Assembly: GCF_000466965.1 (NCBI RefSeq)
Contig: NZ_BATB01000042.1
Coordinates: 1 to 34,465 of the forward strand
DNA length: 34,465 bases
Direction of reading: 5' to 3'
Source of the DNA: Limimaricola cinnabarinus LL-001
GTDB taxonomy: Bacteria; Pseudomonadota; Alphaproteobacteria; Rhodobacterales; Rhodobacteraceae
Made by a program: the position numbers and the translations under genes. Below, in pieces: positions 1-9,562 of the stretch (its first letter is position 1; each line of letters starts with the position of its first letter). The notes under the pieces were generated by a model. That model made no database searches, was not told where the DNA came from, and saw only the letters and a list, made by a program, of their open reading frames with translations.

Positions 1-44
1 GGCAGGCCACGGGCACCAAGTCTCAAGCAGTTGAAGGACGGATC

Positions 45-1016
45 ATGACCGGAGTCACGCTGATTTCGACGGGCGGCACCATCGCTTCGCGCCATTCCGA
101 GGCCGAAGGCGCGGTCACCGCCTCTCTGCCCGGCGCGGCCCTGATGGAGATGCTGCACGATCCGCTGAACGGCATCGAGGTCCGGGTCGAGGCGTATCGC
201 GAACTCAACAGCTTCGCGCTTACCCTCGCGGATGCCCACGGTCTCGTGGCGGCGATCCGCGCGGCGCTGGAGCGGCCCGATTGCGCGGGCGTCGTCGTCA
301 CCCACGGCACCGACACGATGGAGGAGAGTGCCTATCTTGCCGACCTCCTCGTGGCGGGGGACAAGCCCATCGTTTTCACCGGCGCGCAGCGCCACGCGGG
401 CGATCCCGACAGCGACGGGCCGCGCAACATCGCCGATGCGATCCGCGTCGCCGCGTCTCCCGTAGCGCGCGGCATCGGCGCGGTGATCGTCTTCGAGGGC
501 GAGATTCACGCCGCGCGCGATGTGACCAAGATGCACAGCGCGCGCACCGACACCTTCCGCAGCCCCGGGCTGGGCAAGCTGGGCGAGGTGGATCTCGGCG
601 AGGTGCATGTCTATCGCCAGCCCGGCCCGCGCCGGGTGCTGGCGGATGCGGGGTTGGTCGCGGAAGTCGAGTTGGTCAAGCTCGCGCTTGGCACGACCCC
701 GGCCTTTCTCGAGTTCTGCGAGGCCAATGGCGCACGCGGCGTGGTGATCGAAGGTTTCGGCCGCGGCAACGCCCCGCGCGGTTACGCGCCCGTGGTGGCA
801 CGGCTCACGCAGGCCGGGGTGCCGGTGCTGCTGGCCTCGCGCTGCGTCGAGGGACGCACCCATGCGGTCTATGGCGCCGATAGCGGCGGTGCCACGATGG
901 TTGCCGCGGGCGCAATGCTGACCGGCACGCTGTCGGGGCTCAAGGCGCGTCTGCTGCTGTCGGTGCTGCTGGGGCAGGGGGCGAGCCGCGAGGACATCGC
1001 GGCGGCGCTCGGCTGA
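45..1016 (+). CDS. L-asparaginase
   Basis: This 323-residue protein is of the asparaginase/glutaminase type, which hydrolyses L-asparagine to aspartate and ammonia. The N-terminal STGGTI motif carries the expected nucleophilic Thr (Thr9), and the second catalytic pair lies in HGTDTMEES (Thr89-Asp90). The length matches the usual 320-350 residues of the family. No signal peptide is visible, so a cytoplasmic (type I-like) enzyme is likely. The ATG at 45 has an upstream GAAGGA. It converges on the histidine kinase at 1032 and appears transcribed alone. Substrate preference (Asn or Gln) cannot be read from the sequence. Confidence 0.93.
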   Translation: MTGVTLISTGGTIASRHSEAEGAVTASLPGAALMEMLHDPLNGIEVRVEAYRELNSFALTLADAHGLVAAIRAALERPDCAGVVVTHGTDTMEESAYLADLLVAGDKPIVFTGAQRHAGDPDSDGPRNIADAIRVAASPVARGIGAVIVFEGEIHAARDVTKMHSARTDTFRSPGLGKLGEVDLGEVHVYRQPGPRRVLADAGLVAEVELVKLALGTTPAFLEFCEANGARGVVIEGFGRGNAPRGYAPVVARLTQAGVPVLLASRCVEGRTHAVYGADSGGATMVAAGAMLTGTLSGLKARLLLSVLLGQGASREDIAAALG

Positions 1017-1031
1017 GGCGTCCGCGTTCCT

Positions 1032-2387
1032 TCAGCCCGCTGTGAAGGCCACCTCAAAGCGAAACCCCTCGGGGGCGAATTCGGAGCGGACCTCGGCCCC
1101 CAGTTCGGCCTGCAGCACGAGGCCGATCATTTTGGAGCCGAAGCCTTGCCGCGTCGGGGGCGTCACCGGCGGGCCCCCGACCTCGCGCCAGCGCAACCGG
1201 AAGGGTCCGGTTTCGCCGGAGCCGTCCAAGGTGTAATCGACCCGCACCTGTCCCTGTTCGCTCGAAAGAGCGCCGTATTTCAGCGCGTTGGTGACCAACT
1301 CGTGCAGCGCCATCGACATCGAGGTCGCCTGCCGGGCCGAAAGCCGCACCCGTGGTCCTTGGATCACGAACCGTGCGGGTCCGCCCGCCGCCTTGCAGGA
1401 GAACGCCAGCAGCGCGCCGATCTCGACCACTGGCTCTGATCCGATGTCATCATCGGGCCGGATCAGGGCGTCATGGGCCGAGGACAGGGCCTGAAGCCGC
1501 GAGACGAGCTGCTCGGCGCTCGGGCGCGGCAGGGTCTGGCGCGCGATGCCCGCGACGACGCCGAGCGTGTTCTTCATGCGGTGCCGCATCTCGTCGAAGA
1601 TCACCTGCAGGCGGCGCTCGGCCTGCTTGCGGCGCGTGACGTCGCGCAGGATCACCGACCAGTCCTCGGAGGCACCGGGCAGGCCGCGCTCGCCGATCGG
1701 CGCGAGAGTGACCTCGAAATCGCGCGCGCTGGCATGCCGGGCCTCGAACGAGATCTCCGCCTCGTCCTGAAGCGCGCGGGCCTCGCGCATGAACCAGTCG
1801 GGCCGGTCCAGCAGCTGGATCGCCTCGGCGACGGGCCGACCCAGCGCCTGCTCGGCCGAGCGTCCCAGAAGCCGGACCGCGCCGTTGTTCCAACTGCGCA
1901 CGCAGCCCCCGGAATCGACGCGCAGGATGGCGTTGGGGGAGCTGCTGACGATCGCCGCCAACTCGCCCGCCTCGCGCTTGGCGCGGCGCAGCGCCTCCTC
2001 ATAGGCGCGCCGTTCACGCGCGTCGAAGACGGTGTAGTCGAACCTTGTGCAGACCCCTTGGGCGTCGCGCCGGGCGACACCGCTGAGCATCACTGGCAAG
2101 GGCGGCCCGTCTTGCACGTCGAGTGTGCAGGATATCTCGCGCACGAAGCCCTGAAGCCGCATCATCGGCGCCATGTGGGTGTCGTAGAATATCCTCCCCG
2201 GCCCGGTGAGCAGCGAGGCAAAGGTCGCGCGCGAGGGATCGCCCCCAGGCGGCAGCCCGAGCCATTGGGTCAGGGTCTTGTTCACATAGCGCAGGCGTCC
2301 GTCGGGGTCCGTGACGGCGATGCCGCAGGGGGCGTCCTCGATCAGTTCCGTCGCCACATCGAGGCCGTCCCCTCTTTCGAAGGACAT
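1032..2387 (-). CDS. PAS/HWE-family sensor histidine kinase
   Basis: This 451-residue kinase has no membrane segment. The N-terminal PAS domain (about 15-120) contains a GRIFYDTHMAPMMRLQGF stretch that resembles the PAS domain of RsbP-type sensors. A second PAS covers about 140-250. The phosphoacceptor segment EMRHRMKN carries His269 and is of the HWE/HisKA_2 type, followed by an ATPase domain with N-box LHELVTNALKYG. An upstream extension of the frame to 2549 exists. I chose the ATG at 2387 because it overlaps the stop of the hydrolase gene (TGATG), which implies translational coupling. The pairing suggests that the PAS domain senses the hydrolase or its product. The response regulator at 3290 is the obvious partner (inference). 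Confidence 0.88.
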   Translation of the reverse strand: MSFERGDGLDVATELIEDAPCGIAVTDPDGRLRYVNKTLTQWLGLPPGGDPSRATFASLLTGPGRIFYDTHMAPMMRLQGFVREISCTLDVQDGPPLPVMLSGVARRDAQGVCTRFDYTVFDARERRAYEEALRRAKREAGELAAIVSSSPNAILRVDSGGCVRSWNNGAVRLLGRSAEQALGRPVAEAIQLLDRPDWFMREARALQDEAEISFEARHASARDFEVTLAPIGERGLPGASEDWSVILRDVTRRKQAERRLQVIFDEMRHRMKNTLGVVAGIARQTLPRPSAEQLVSRLQALSSAHDALIRPDDDIGSEPVVEIGALLAFSCKAAGGPARFVIQGPRVRLSARQATSMSMALHELVTNALKYGALSSEQGQVRVDYTLDGSGETGPFRLRWREVGGPPVTPPTRQGFGSKMIGLVLQAELGAEVRSEFAPEGFRFEVAFTAG

Positions 2388-3193
2388 CAGGCCGTCCCAA
2401 GATGCTGGCGGATCGTCTTCACGACCTTGTCCGGCACGGTCATGTGCGGGGAATGACCGCTCGCCTCGAGTACCTCGAGCGTGGCGTCCGGCACCCGGTC
2501 GCGCATCCATTCGGCCACATTCATGGGCACGAGCGCGTCGTCGCTGCAATGCAGGATCAGGACCGGACAGGCCGCGCGCTCGTAATCGGCGCGACGGTCG
2601 GAAAAGAAGGTGACCCGACCGAAATGGCGCGCGATCTCGGGATCGGTGCGGCAGAAGCTCTGCGTGAGCGTTTCGGTCGATGGCGCCTCAACGGGTTGGC
2701 CGGTGATGGTCGGAGCCATCTGCATGGACCAACCGAGTTGGTTCTCCTCGAGAAGTCCGACCAGCCCCTCGATCTCCTCGCGGCCGAATCCGCCCCGGTA
2801 CCCGGCCTCGGCATCATCGAGAAAGGCCGGGCTGGGCGACACCATGACCAGCCGCGACACCCGTTCGGGCGCGCGGTTGGCCGCCAGAAGCGCGATCGAA
2901 GCCCCGATCGAATGCCCGACGAGGCAGACGTCGCGCAGCGACAGCGCCTCGAGGATTTCCAGCAGGTCGTCGGCATGGCTCTGAAGATCGGCATAGCGCC
3001 GCGGCTCGTAGGCCGACAGATCCGAGCCGCCCATGCCGGTGAGATCATAGGTGACGATGCGGTGCGTCTGCACGAAAGCGGGCGCCACGTCGCGCCACAT
3101 CGACCGATCGCAGCCGAAGCCATGCACGAACACCATCGGTCCGGCGCTGACAGGTCCGTCCACATCAACGTTGTTGCGCAAGATCGCTGTCAT
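2387..3193 (-). CDS. RsbQ-like alpha/beta hydrolase
   Basis: This 268-residue hydrolase closely resembles Bacillus RsbQ along its length, including FVHGFGCDRSMW near the N-terminus, MVSPSPAFLDD and the ending GHSPHM. The catalytic triad is visible as Ser95 in GHSIG, an Asp of HCSDDALVP (218/219) and His247. RsbQ feeds the PAS-domain phosphatase RsbP in the energy-stress pathway, and plant D14/KAI2 receptors belong to the same family. Here the downstream partner is a PAS histidine kinase whose start codon overlaps this stop. I chose the ATG at 3193 because it gives RsbQ-like length and start (MTAILRNNV) and drops a 29-residue extension. A role as ligand sensor or hydrolase is inferred. Confidence 0.9.
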   Translation of the reverse strand: MTAILRNNVDVDGPVSAGPMVFVHGFGCDRSMWRDVAPAFVQTHRIVTYDLTGMGGSDLSAYEPRRYADLQSHADDLLEILEALSLRDVCLVGHSIGASIALLAANRAPERVSRLVMVSPSPAFLDDAEAGYRGGFGREEIEGLVGLLEENQLGWSMQMAPTITGQPVEAPSTETLTQSFCRTDPEIARHFGRVTFFSDRRADYERAACPVLILHCSDDALVPMNVAEWMRDRVPDATLEVLEASGHSPHMTVPDKVVKTIRQHLGTA

Positions 3194-3289
3194 CGAACCG
3201 CATCCCGACTGTCCAAGCCCCACCCATGATATGCCGGAAGACGGATGGTTTCCATGCCCCCTCCTTCCGATCCAGTGCAAGGCCGAGGT

Positions 3290-3898
3290 CTAGAGCAGGC
3301 TCTGATCGCGGGCCATCATCGCGGCCTGGGTGCGGTTGCGGGCCCCCAGCTTGCGGCACAGGGTTTTGACATGGAGCTTGACCGTCACCTCCTGAATCTC
3401 GCGGTCGATGGCGATCTCCTTGTTCGACTTGCCCTGCGTGAGACCTTCGAGCACCTGCCTCTCGCGCGGGGTCAGGTGCGACAGCGACGGGTTCTCCTCG
3501 TCGCGGCCGACCATGAAATCATGCGGAACATAGGTCTCGCCCATCGCCATGAACCGGACCGCGTTGACCAGCGAGCGGGCAGGCATCGTCTTGGGCAGGA
3601 ACCCCGCGGCCCCCGCCGCGAGCGCCGTCTCCGCGATGCCCCGCCCCGCGGTGCCCGAGACGAGCGCCACCGGGTTGCCGCCGCTTTCCAAGAGCGCGGC
3701 ACTCAACCCTTCGAGGCCGCGCATGCCCGGCATCAGGTAATCGAGCAGCACCAGTTCGAACGGTCCGCTGCGCCGTATCTCGCGCAATGCCGCCTCCAAG
3801 CTGTTGGCTTGCATCACCTGCATGCCGCCATCCCGTTCGAGATAGGCAGCCATCATTTCCCGCACGAGGTCATGGTCATCCGCGATCAGGATACGCAT
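3290..3898 (-). CDS. LuxR/NarL-family response regulator
   Basis: This 202-residue regulator has a receiver domain followed by a LuxR helix-turn-helix. The receiver acidic pair is Asp8/Asp9, the phosphoacceptor is Asp53 in LLDYLMPG, and the conserved Lys is in FLPKT (about 103). The C-terminal region from about 137 (LTPRERQVLEGLTQGKSNKE) is a typical GerE/LuxR DNA-binding domain. The frame extends upstream to 4000, but the receiver begins at MRILIADDHD, so I start at 3898. It is first in the same-strand series regulator-hydrolase-kinase, with a 96-nt gap to the hydrolase. That makes it the likely output of the RsbQ-like/PAS-kinase pair. Target genes are unknown. Confidence 0.9.
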   Translation of the reverse strand: MRILIADDHDLVREMMAAYLERDGGMQVMQANSLEAALREIRRSGPFELVLLDYLMPGMRGLEGLSAALLESGGNPVALVSGTAGRGIAETALAAGAAGFLPKTMPARSLVNAVRFMAMGETYVPHDFMVGRDEENPSLSHLTPRERQVLEGLTQGKSNKEIAIDREIQEVTVKLHVKTLCRKLGARNRTQAAMMARDQSLL

Positions 3899-4070
3899 CG
3901 GGGTCTCCGGTTGTTGCTCACAAGGCCCTGACAGGCCATTTCGATCATGCCCCAGATTCGTTGCCGTTTCGGGAAGTTTCGGCGCTCCGTGGCCAGCCAA
4001 AGCCGTATGACGGTGCGTCAGGGCCCGGTTTTCTCTAAAATCAGAGCGGATTTACCAACCGGAGAGCAGC

Positions 4071-4088
4071 CCTATCTCATGGGATAGG
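4071..4088. promoter_or_regulatory. Small inverted repeat in the divergent 3899-4166 region
   Basis: CCTATC-N6-GATAGG forms a perfect 6-bp dyad between the response regulator (minus) and the periplasmic protein gene (plus). It could be an operator or a small hairpin. The rest of this 268-bp intergenic stretch shows nothing I recognise. Confidence 0.25.
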
Positions 4089-4166
4089 TTCCTGTTCGGA
4101 AGCGATGTGGTTCGAATCCGGGACCTGCCCCAAGGTGCTTCGAGCATAGCCGAGGGATGATTCGTG

Positions 4167-4652
4167 ATGATCAGAACCCATGCAACCGCCGTGGCCGCCA
4201 CCGTGTTCTCGATGCTGGCCGGCACCGCTTTTGCGCAGCCGCTGGCGCTGCGGGTCACTGGCCCGGACCTGGCCGTGGTAGAACTCGACCTCGCGGCACT
4301 CGACGCGCTGCCGCAGGAGGAGTTCGTGACCGGCACGATCTGGACCGACGGCGAGACGCGCTTTTCGGGCGTGCCGCTGGCGGCGCTCATCGAATCCGTC
4401 GGCACCGAGTCGGGGGAGGCCGAACAGGTCGAACTGGTCGCGCTCAATGACTACCGGATCGAGATTCCGATAGACGAGATCGACGCGACCTCGCCCATGG
4501 TGGCGACCCGGGTGAACGGCGAAACCATGCAGGTGCGCGACAAGGGACCCTACTGGCTTGTCTATCCCTATGATCGCGGCGCGCAATATCGCACCGAAGC
4601 GACCTTCGCCCGGAGCATCTGGCAGCTCGCCCAGGTGAATATCGCGCGCTGA
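4167..4652 (+). CDS. Periplasmic molybdopterin-oxidoreductase-fold protein
   Basis: This 161-residue exported protein starts with a signal peptide ending near TAFAQP. The body (GTIWTDGETRFSGVPLAALI, then KGPYWLVYPYD) resembles the small stand-alone version of the oxidoreductase molybdopterin-binding (sulfite-oxidase) fold. There is no cysteine in the protein, so the usual molybdenum-ligating Cys is absent and cofactor binding is doubtful. Relatives are often encoded beside sensor kinases or diguanylate cyclases. Here the neighbour is a divergent regulator-hydrolase-kinase module, so a periplasmic sensory accessory role is possible. GTG 4164 and ATG 4167 are adjacent candidate starts behind GAGGGA, and I prefer the ATG. 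Confidence 0.75.
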   Translation: MIRTHATAVAATVFSMLAGTAFAQPLALRVTGPDLAVVELDLAALDALPQEEFVTGTIWTDGETRFSGVPLAALIESVGTESGEAEQVELVALNDYRIEIPIDEIDATSPMVATRVNGETMQVRDKGPYWLVYPYDRGAQYRTEATFARSIWQLAQVNIAR

Positions 4653-4770
4653 ACGCCATCACCGACCTGCCGCGGGGGCCTTGACGACTGCCCGACCGGG
4701 GCCTCGGCGGCCATGCGCGAGGCGGCAGAGATTACGAGACGTGCCGCCCGCACGGATCGCCAAAGCGCAC

Positions 4771-5196
4771 CTAGCCCCCGGCCTGCGCCAGAAGCGCCTG
4801 CATCCGGTCGTTGCCCTTGCCGCGCAGCTTGCCGATCCCGGGTACCGTGTCGGGATCGCCGACGCGGATCAGCCCGACCATGCCCATCGCCTCGTGCGGC
4901 TTGCACTTGAAACCGTAGTAGCCCGGCTGGTCGAAGCTCACCGTGATCTCCTCGTCGCGCTTGCCGACCCAGCTTTCGGCCCCTTCGGGCAGCATGTCGT
5001 CCACGCTTTCGGCGTTGTGCGACCGTTCGGTCGGCACGAAGGTGACGCTGTCGCCCGGCGCGATCTCCAGATAGGCGGGTTCGAACACCATCATGTCGCC
5101 TGCCGCGTCGCGGTTGAGCATCTGGACCAGATGGGTCTCGGCGAGGGCAGGGGTGGCCATGAAGAGGCCGAGCACGAGGGTTGCGGTCAGGCGCAT
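4771..5196 (-). CDS. Pseudoazurin (blue copper protein)
   Basis: This 141-residue precursor has a signal peptide cleaved near ALAETH, followed by a cupredoxin. The type-1 copper ligands are visible: His in RSHNAES, then Cys, His and Met in CKPHEAMGM, with the spacing of pseudoazurin. Pseudoazurins are small periplasmic electron carriers between cytochromes c and oxidases or reductases. The ATG at 5196 follows AAAGGA at good spacing; an ATG at 5205 is too close to it. It is the last gene of an apparent operon with DUF779 (29-nt gap) and the aldehyde dehydrogenase. This suggests it carries electrons released by periplasmic alcohol oxidation (inference). Confidence 0.93.
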   Translation of the reverse strand: MRLTATLVLGLFMATPALAETHLVQMLNRDAAGDMMVFEPAYLEIAPGDSVTFVPTERSHNAESVDDMLPEGAESWVGKRDEEITVSFDQPGYYGFKCKPHEAMGMVGLIRVGDPDTVPGIGKLRGKGNDRMQALLAQAGG

Positions 5197-5225
5197 CGGA
5201 GTCATCCTTTGGTCGGGAATGGGGA

Positions 5226-5591
5226 TCAGAGACAGACCTCGGAGCGGGTGAGAAACCGCCGCCCCGTGCCGTTGTCGAGAGAGAACATGCCACCCATGCC
5301 CGCGACCGCGTCGATGGTCAGGGTGGTGTGCTTCCAACGGTCGTGCTGGTCGCGGTTCATGTAGAAGGGCACGCTGCCGATGCGCCCCAGGCAGACGTCC
5401 TGCGGCCCTACCATGTAGTCCGAGGCGGCAAAGCACATCGGTGCGCTGCCGTCACAGCAACCGCCCGATTGGTGAAACAGCAGGTCGTCGCCGTGGCGGG
5501 ATTTGATCTCGGCGAGAAGGTCGAGCGCGGCGTCGGTGGCGCTCACCATCGCGCGGCCCGCACCGCTCGTGTCCGCTGTCGTGTCGGCCAT
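5226..5591 (-). CDS. DUF779 family protein
   Basis: This 121-residue protein has the conserved cysteine cluster SGGCCDGSAPMC and the ending FLTRSEVCL of the DUF779 family. The family is usually encoded next to acetaldehyde-type aldehyde dehydrogenases, as here, where it follows the dehydrogenase by about 80 nt. Its biochemical role is not established. The paired cysteines could bind metal or act as a redox site (inference). No signal peptide is seen, so it is cytoplasmic like the dehydrogenase. I chose the ATG at 5591 because the family domain begins shortly after it and the upstream extension crosses the C-tract and hairpin of the spacer. Confidence 0.88.
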   Translation of the reverse strand: MADTTADTSGAGRAMVSATDAALDLLAEIKSRHGDDLLFHQSGGCCDGSAPMCFAASDYMVGPQDVCLGRIGSVPFYMNRDQHDRWKHTTLTIDAVAGMGGMFSLDNGTGRRFLTRSEVCL

Positions 5592-5623
5592 GGGCCTCGT
5601 CTCCGGTAAAAGAAGGGGAGGGG

Positions 5624-5662
5624 CCCGGACCGACGCGGGAGCTCGCCGGTCCGGGGGGGGGG
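5624..5662 (-). other. Stem-loop plus 10-nt C tract between aldehyde dehydrogenase and DUF779
   Basis: CCCGGACCG (5624-5632) pairs perfectly with CGGTCCGGG (5647-5655). Beside it is a run of ten G on the plus strand (5653-5662), read as C in the transcript. The structure could stabilise the upstream message, attenuate the downstream one, or be an unstable mononucleotide tract. It has no U-run typical of a terminator. Confidence 0.45.
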
Positions 5663-5673
5663 AGGAGCCAGGT

Positions 5674-7233
<1,560 letters not shown>

Positions 7234-7259
7234 GATGTCCTCCCTACAGGAACGCCGGA

Positions 7260-7277
7260 CCCCGCATCGGTGCGGGG
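7260..7277 (-). other. GC-rich hairpin in the leader of the aldehyde dehydrogenase gene
   Basis: CCCCGCA-N4-TGCGGGG is a perfect 7-bp stem 27 nt before the start codon at 7233. It could end transcription of the upstream kinase operon or structure the 5' leader of the dehydrogenase message. No T-run follows. Confidence 0.4.
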
Positions 7278-7327
7278 GGCGCGTCTGCGGTCGAGGATGC
7301 CCAAAGCGGTGCGATCCAGAAATGCGG

Positions 7328-7347
7328 CCATGGTCGTACGACCAAGG
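7328..7347 (-). promoter_or_regulatory. Candidate operator of the alcohol-oxidation regulon (aldehyde dehydrogenase copy)
   Basis: On the minus strand this reads CCTTGGTCGTACGACCATGG, containing a 14-bp palindrome TGGTCGTACGACCA (7331-7344). The half TACGACCAT recurs upstream of the cytochrome c gene and the alcohol dehydrogenase gene in the same orientation and at similar distance. The likely binder is the LuxR-type regulator at 10750 (inference). Confidence 0.6.
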
Positions 7348-7352
7348 TGGGC

Positions 7353-9562
7353 CTAGCCGCCGCGTCCCAGAAAGCGGCGCAGATCATGGGTGGAGACGGG
7401 CTTGGGCAGGATCGTCACCCCGGCCTGCCGCGCCGCGTCCCGCAGTTCGGGCGAGCGGTCGGCGGTGACGAGGCGCAAGGGGCGGTCGGGCAGGAGCAGG
7501 CGCAGCGCCGCGATGGTGTCGAGCCCGGTCATCCCGGCCCCGAGCTGCTGGTCCACGAGCAGGAAATCCGGCTCGGCCCCGGTCTCATCGAGCAGCGCCA
7601 GCGCCGCCTCGCCGCTCTCGACGTCAAGCACGGTGAGACCCCAGCGCTCCAGCAGGTGGCACATGGCACGGCGCACCTCGGCGTCGTTCTCGACCAGAAG
7701 CGCCACCCGCTCGGGCCCGCCGCCCGTCTCCGACAGCGCCCGGCCCGGGGCCTCGGCGTCGGGGGCGCGGGCGATGGTGACGGGCACGCCGACGCTGAAC
7801 CGCGTGAAACGGCCCGGCTCGGAGGCCACGTCGAGCGGATGGCCGAGGATCGCGCAGGCGCGCTCGACGATGGCGAGGCCCAGCCCCATGCCCTCGGAGG
7901 CGCTGGCGCGGGCATTGAGCCGCGAGAATTCGCGAAAGATCGTCTGCATGTCCTCTTCGGCGATGCCGGGTCCGGTGTCCCAGACCTCGACCACCGCCGC
8001 GCCGCCGCGCCGTCGCGCACCGACGAGGACGCGGCCCGTCCCGGTATAGCGCACCGCGTTGCCGATCAGGTTCTGCAGCACCCGCTTGAGATAGGTCCGA
8101 TCGCTCGACACCACGAGACCGGTGGGCACGATGTCGAGCCTGAGCCCCTTGGCCTGCGCCTGCAGCGCGAACTGGTCGTGCAGCTGCGCCAGCACCGGCC
8201 CGAGCGCCACCGGGCCCACATCCATCGAGGCGTGGCCCAGCTCCAGCTTGGAGATGTCGAGAAGCGCGTGCAGGATCGCCTCGACGCTGTGCAGCGCGTC
8301 ATGCGCCTTGCCCAGCACCTCGCGGTTGGCCGGGTCGTCATGCGCCAGCGCCGACAGGAACAGGTTCGCCGCCGAGAGAGGCTGCAGCAGGTCGTGGCTG
8401 GTGGCGGCGACAAAGCGCGAGCGGCTGGCATTGGCGCGTCCCGCCCGCTCCAGCGCGTCCTCGAGTTCAAGCGTGCGCGCGCGGACCCGCTCCTCCAGCG
8501 CCTCGTTGGTGCGTGCGAGGTCACGGATCGCGCGGCGTTCGGCGGTGATGTCGGTAAAGCTGAAGACGAAGCCGCCATCGGGCATCTGCTGGGCGCTCGC
8601 GTCGATGAAGCGCTGGTCCTCGCTGCGCATCCGGAACCGCAGCGGCTGGCGTGCCACCGGTGCCTCGACCCACGTCGTGAGCCGCTGCATCGTCATGTCT
8701 CCATCAAGGCCGAAATCCTGGTCGATCATCCGCCACAGCGCCGGAAACTGCAGTCCGCGCCTGAGCCGTGGCGTCGGCACGCCCATGAGCTGGCTCAGAC
8801 CGTCGTTCCACCCCGCAAGCCGCAGCCTGCCGTCGAAGATGCAGATCCCCTGCTTGATGTGGTCGAGCGTGGCGCGCGCCATGCGCGACTGGTCGTCGAG
8901 CATCCGCTCGCGCGCCTGCCGCTCGGCGCGGATCATGTCGGTCACGTCGGTCTGCATGATCACCGTGCCGCCGCCGGGCGTGCGGTGCTGGCTCACCTGC
9001 ACCCAGTGGTCGCCTGCCAGAGAGACGTTGAAGATCGCGTGCCGGTCGTCGTGCCGCGCCAGCCGCCGCGCCTGCCACATCTGCGGCGTCTCGCCGAGCG
9101 GCAGGGACAGCGAACGCGAGCCTGCGACATGGGCGATGTAGTCGTCGAAGCGCAGGCCGGGACGCAGCGTATCGCGCAGATCCTCCATGTGCATGCCAAA
9201 GCGGGAATTGCACATCACCATGCGCCGGAGAGGTCGAACATGGCGAAGCCCTCCTGCACCGTCTCGATCGCGGTCGACAGGTCGCGCCGCGCGGCCTCGG
9301 TCTCGCGCATCGCCTGTGCCAGACGGGCGTTGGAACGGTTGAGCATCTCCAGCGCGTTTTCAAGCTCGACCGTGCGCGCCTGCACCTGCTCCTCGAGCAG
9401 GGCGGCGCGGCGGAACTGGGCATAGGCCTCGCCCGAGCCCGAGCCGCCGCGCTCGACTTGCCGCACCAGCGCATCGACGATCTGGATCAGCTTCTCGTTC
9501 TGCCGCTCGAGGCTGTCCTCGGGATCGAGGAACGCATGGGTGGCGGCCGCGTCCTGCGTCAC
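7353..9562 (-). pseudogene. NahK/ErcS'-like hybrid sensor histidine kinase, frameshifted
   Basis: Two frames (9562-9215 and 9221-7353) together encode one soluble hybrid kinase of about 735 residues. The first 109 residues are coiled coil and the start of a PAS domain (ETVQEGFAMFDLSG). The second frame resumes with the rest of that PAS (MVMCNSRFGMHMEDL). A further PAS, HisKA (FVAATSHDLLQPLSAANLF), ATPase boxes (IGNAVRYTG, DTGPGI, GMGLGLAIV) and a C-terminal receiver (FLLVDQQL) follow. Adding one C near 9224 restores a single frame. The GTG at 9562 overlaps the stop of the FIST gene (GTGA), indicating coupling. The architecture and neighbour match the NosP-NahK pair of Pseudomonas. The break may be a sequencing error or a true mutation. 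Confidence 0.82.

Noticed and set aside
4109-4119. GGTTCGAATCC, resembling the T-arm of a tRNA
   Set aside because: The flanking bases do not form a T-stem (TGTGG against CCGGG), and no acceptor or anticodon arm can be drawn around it.
7347-9425. 692-residue open frame antisense to the hybrid kinase
   Set aside because: No recognisable domain; it is the shadow of a multi-domain kinase.
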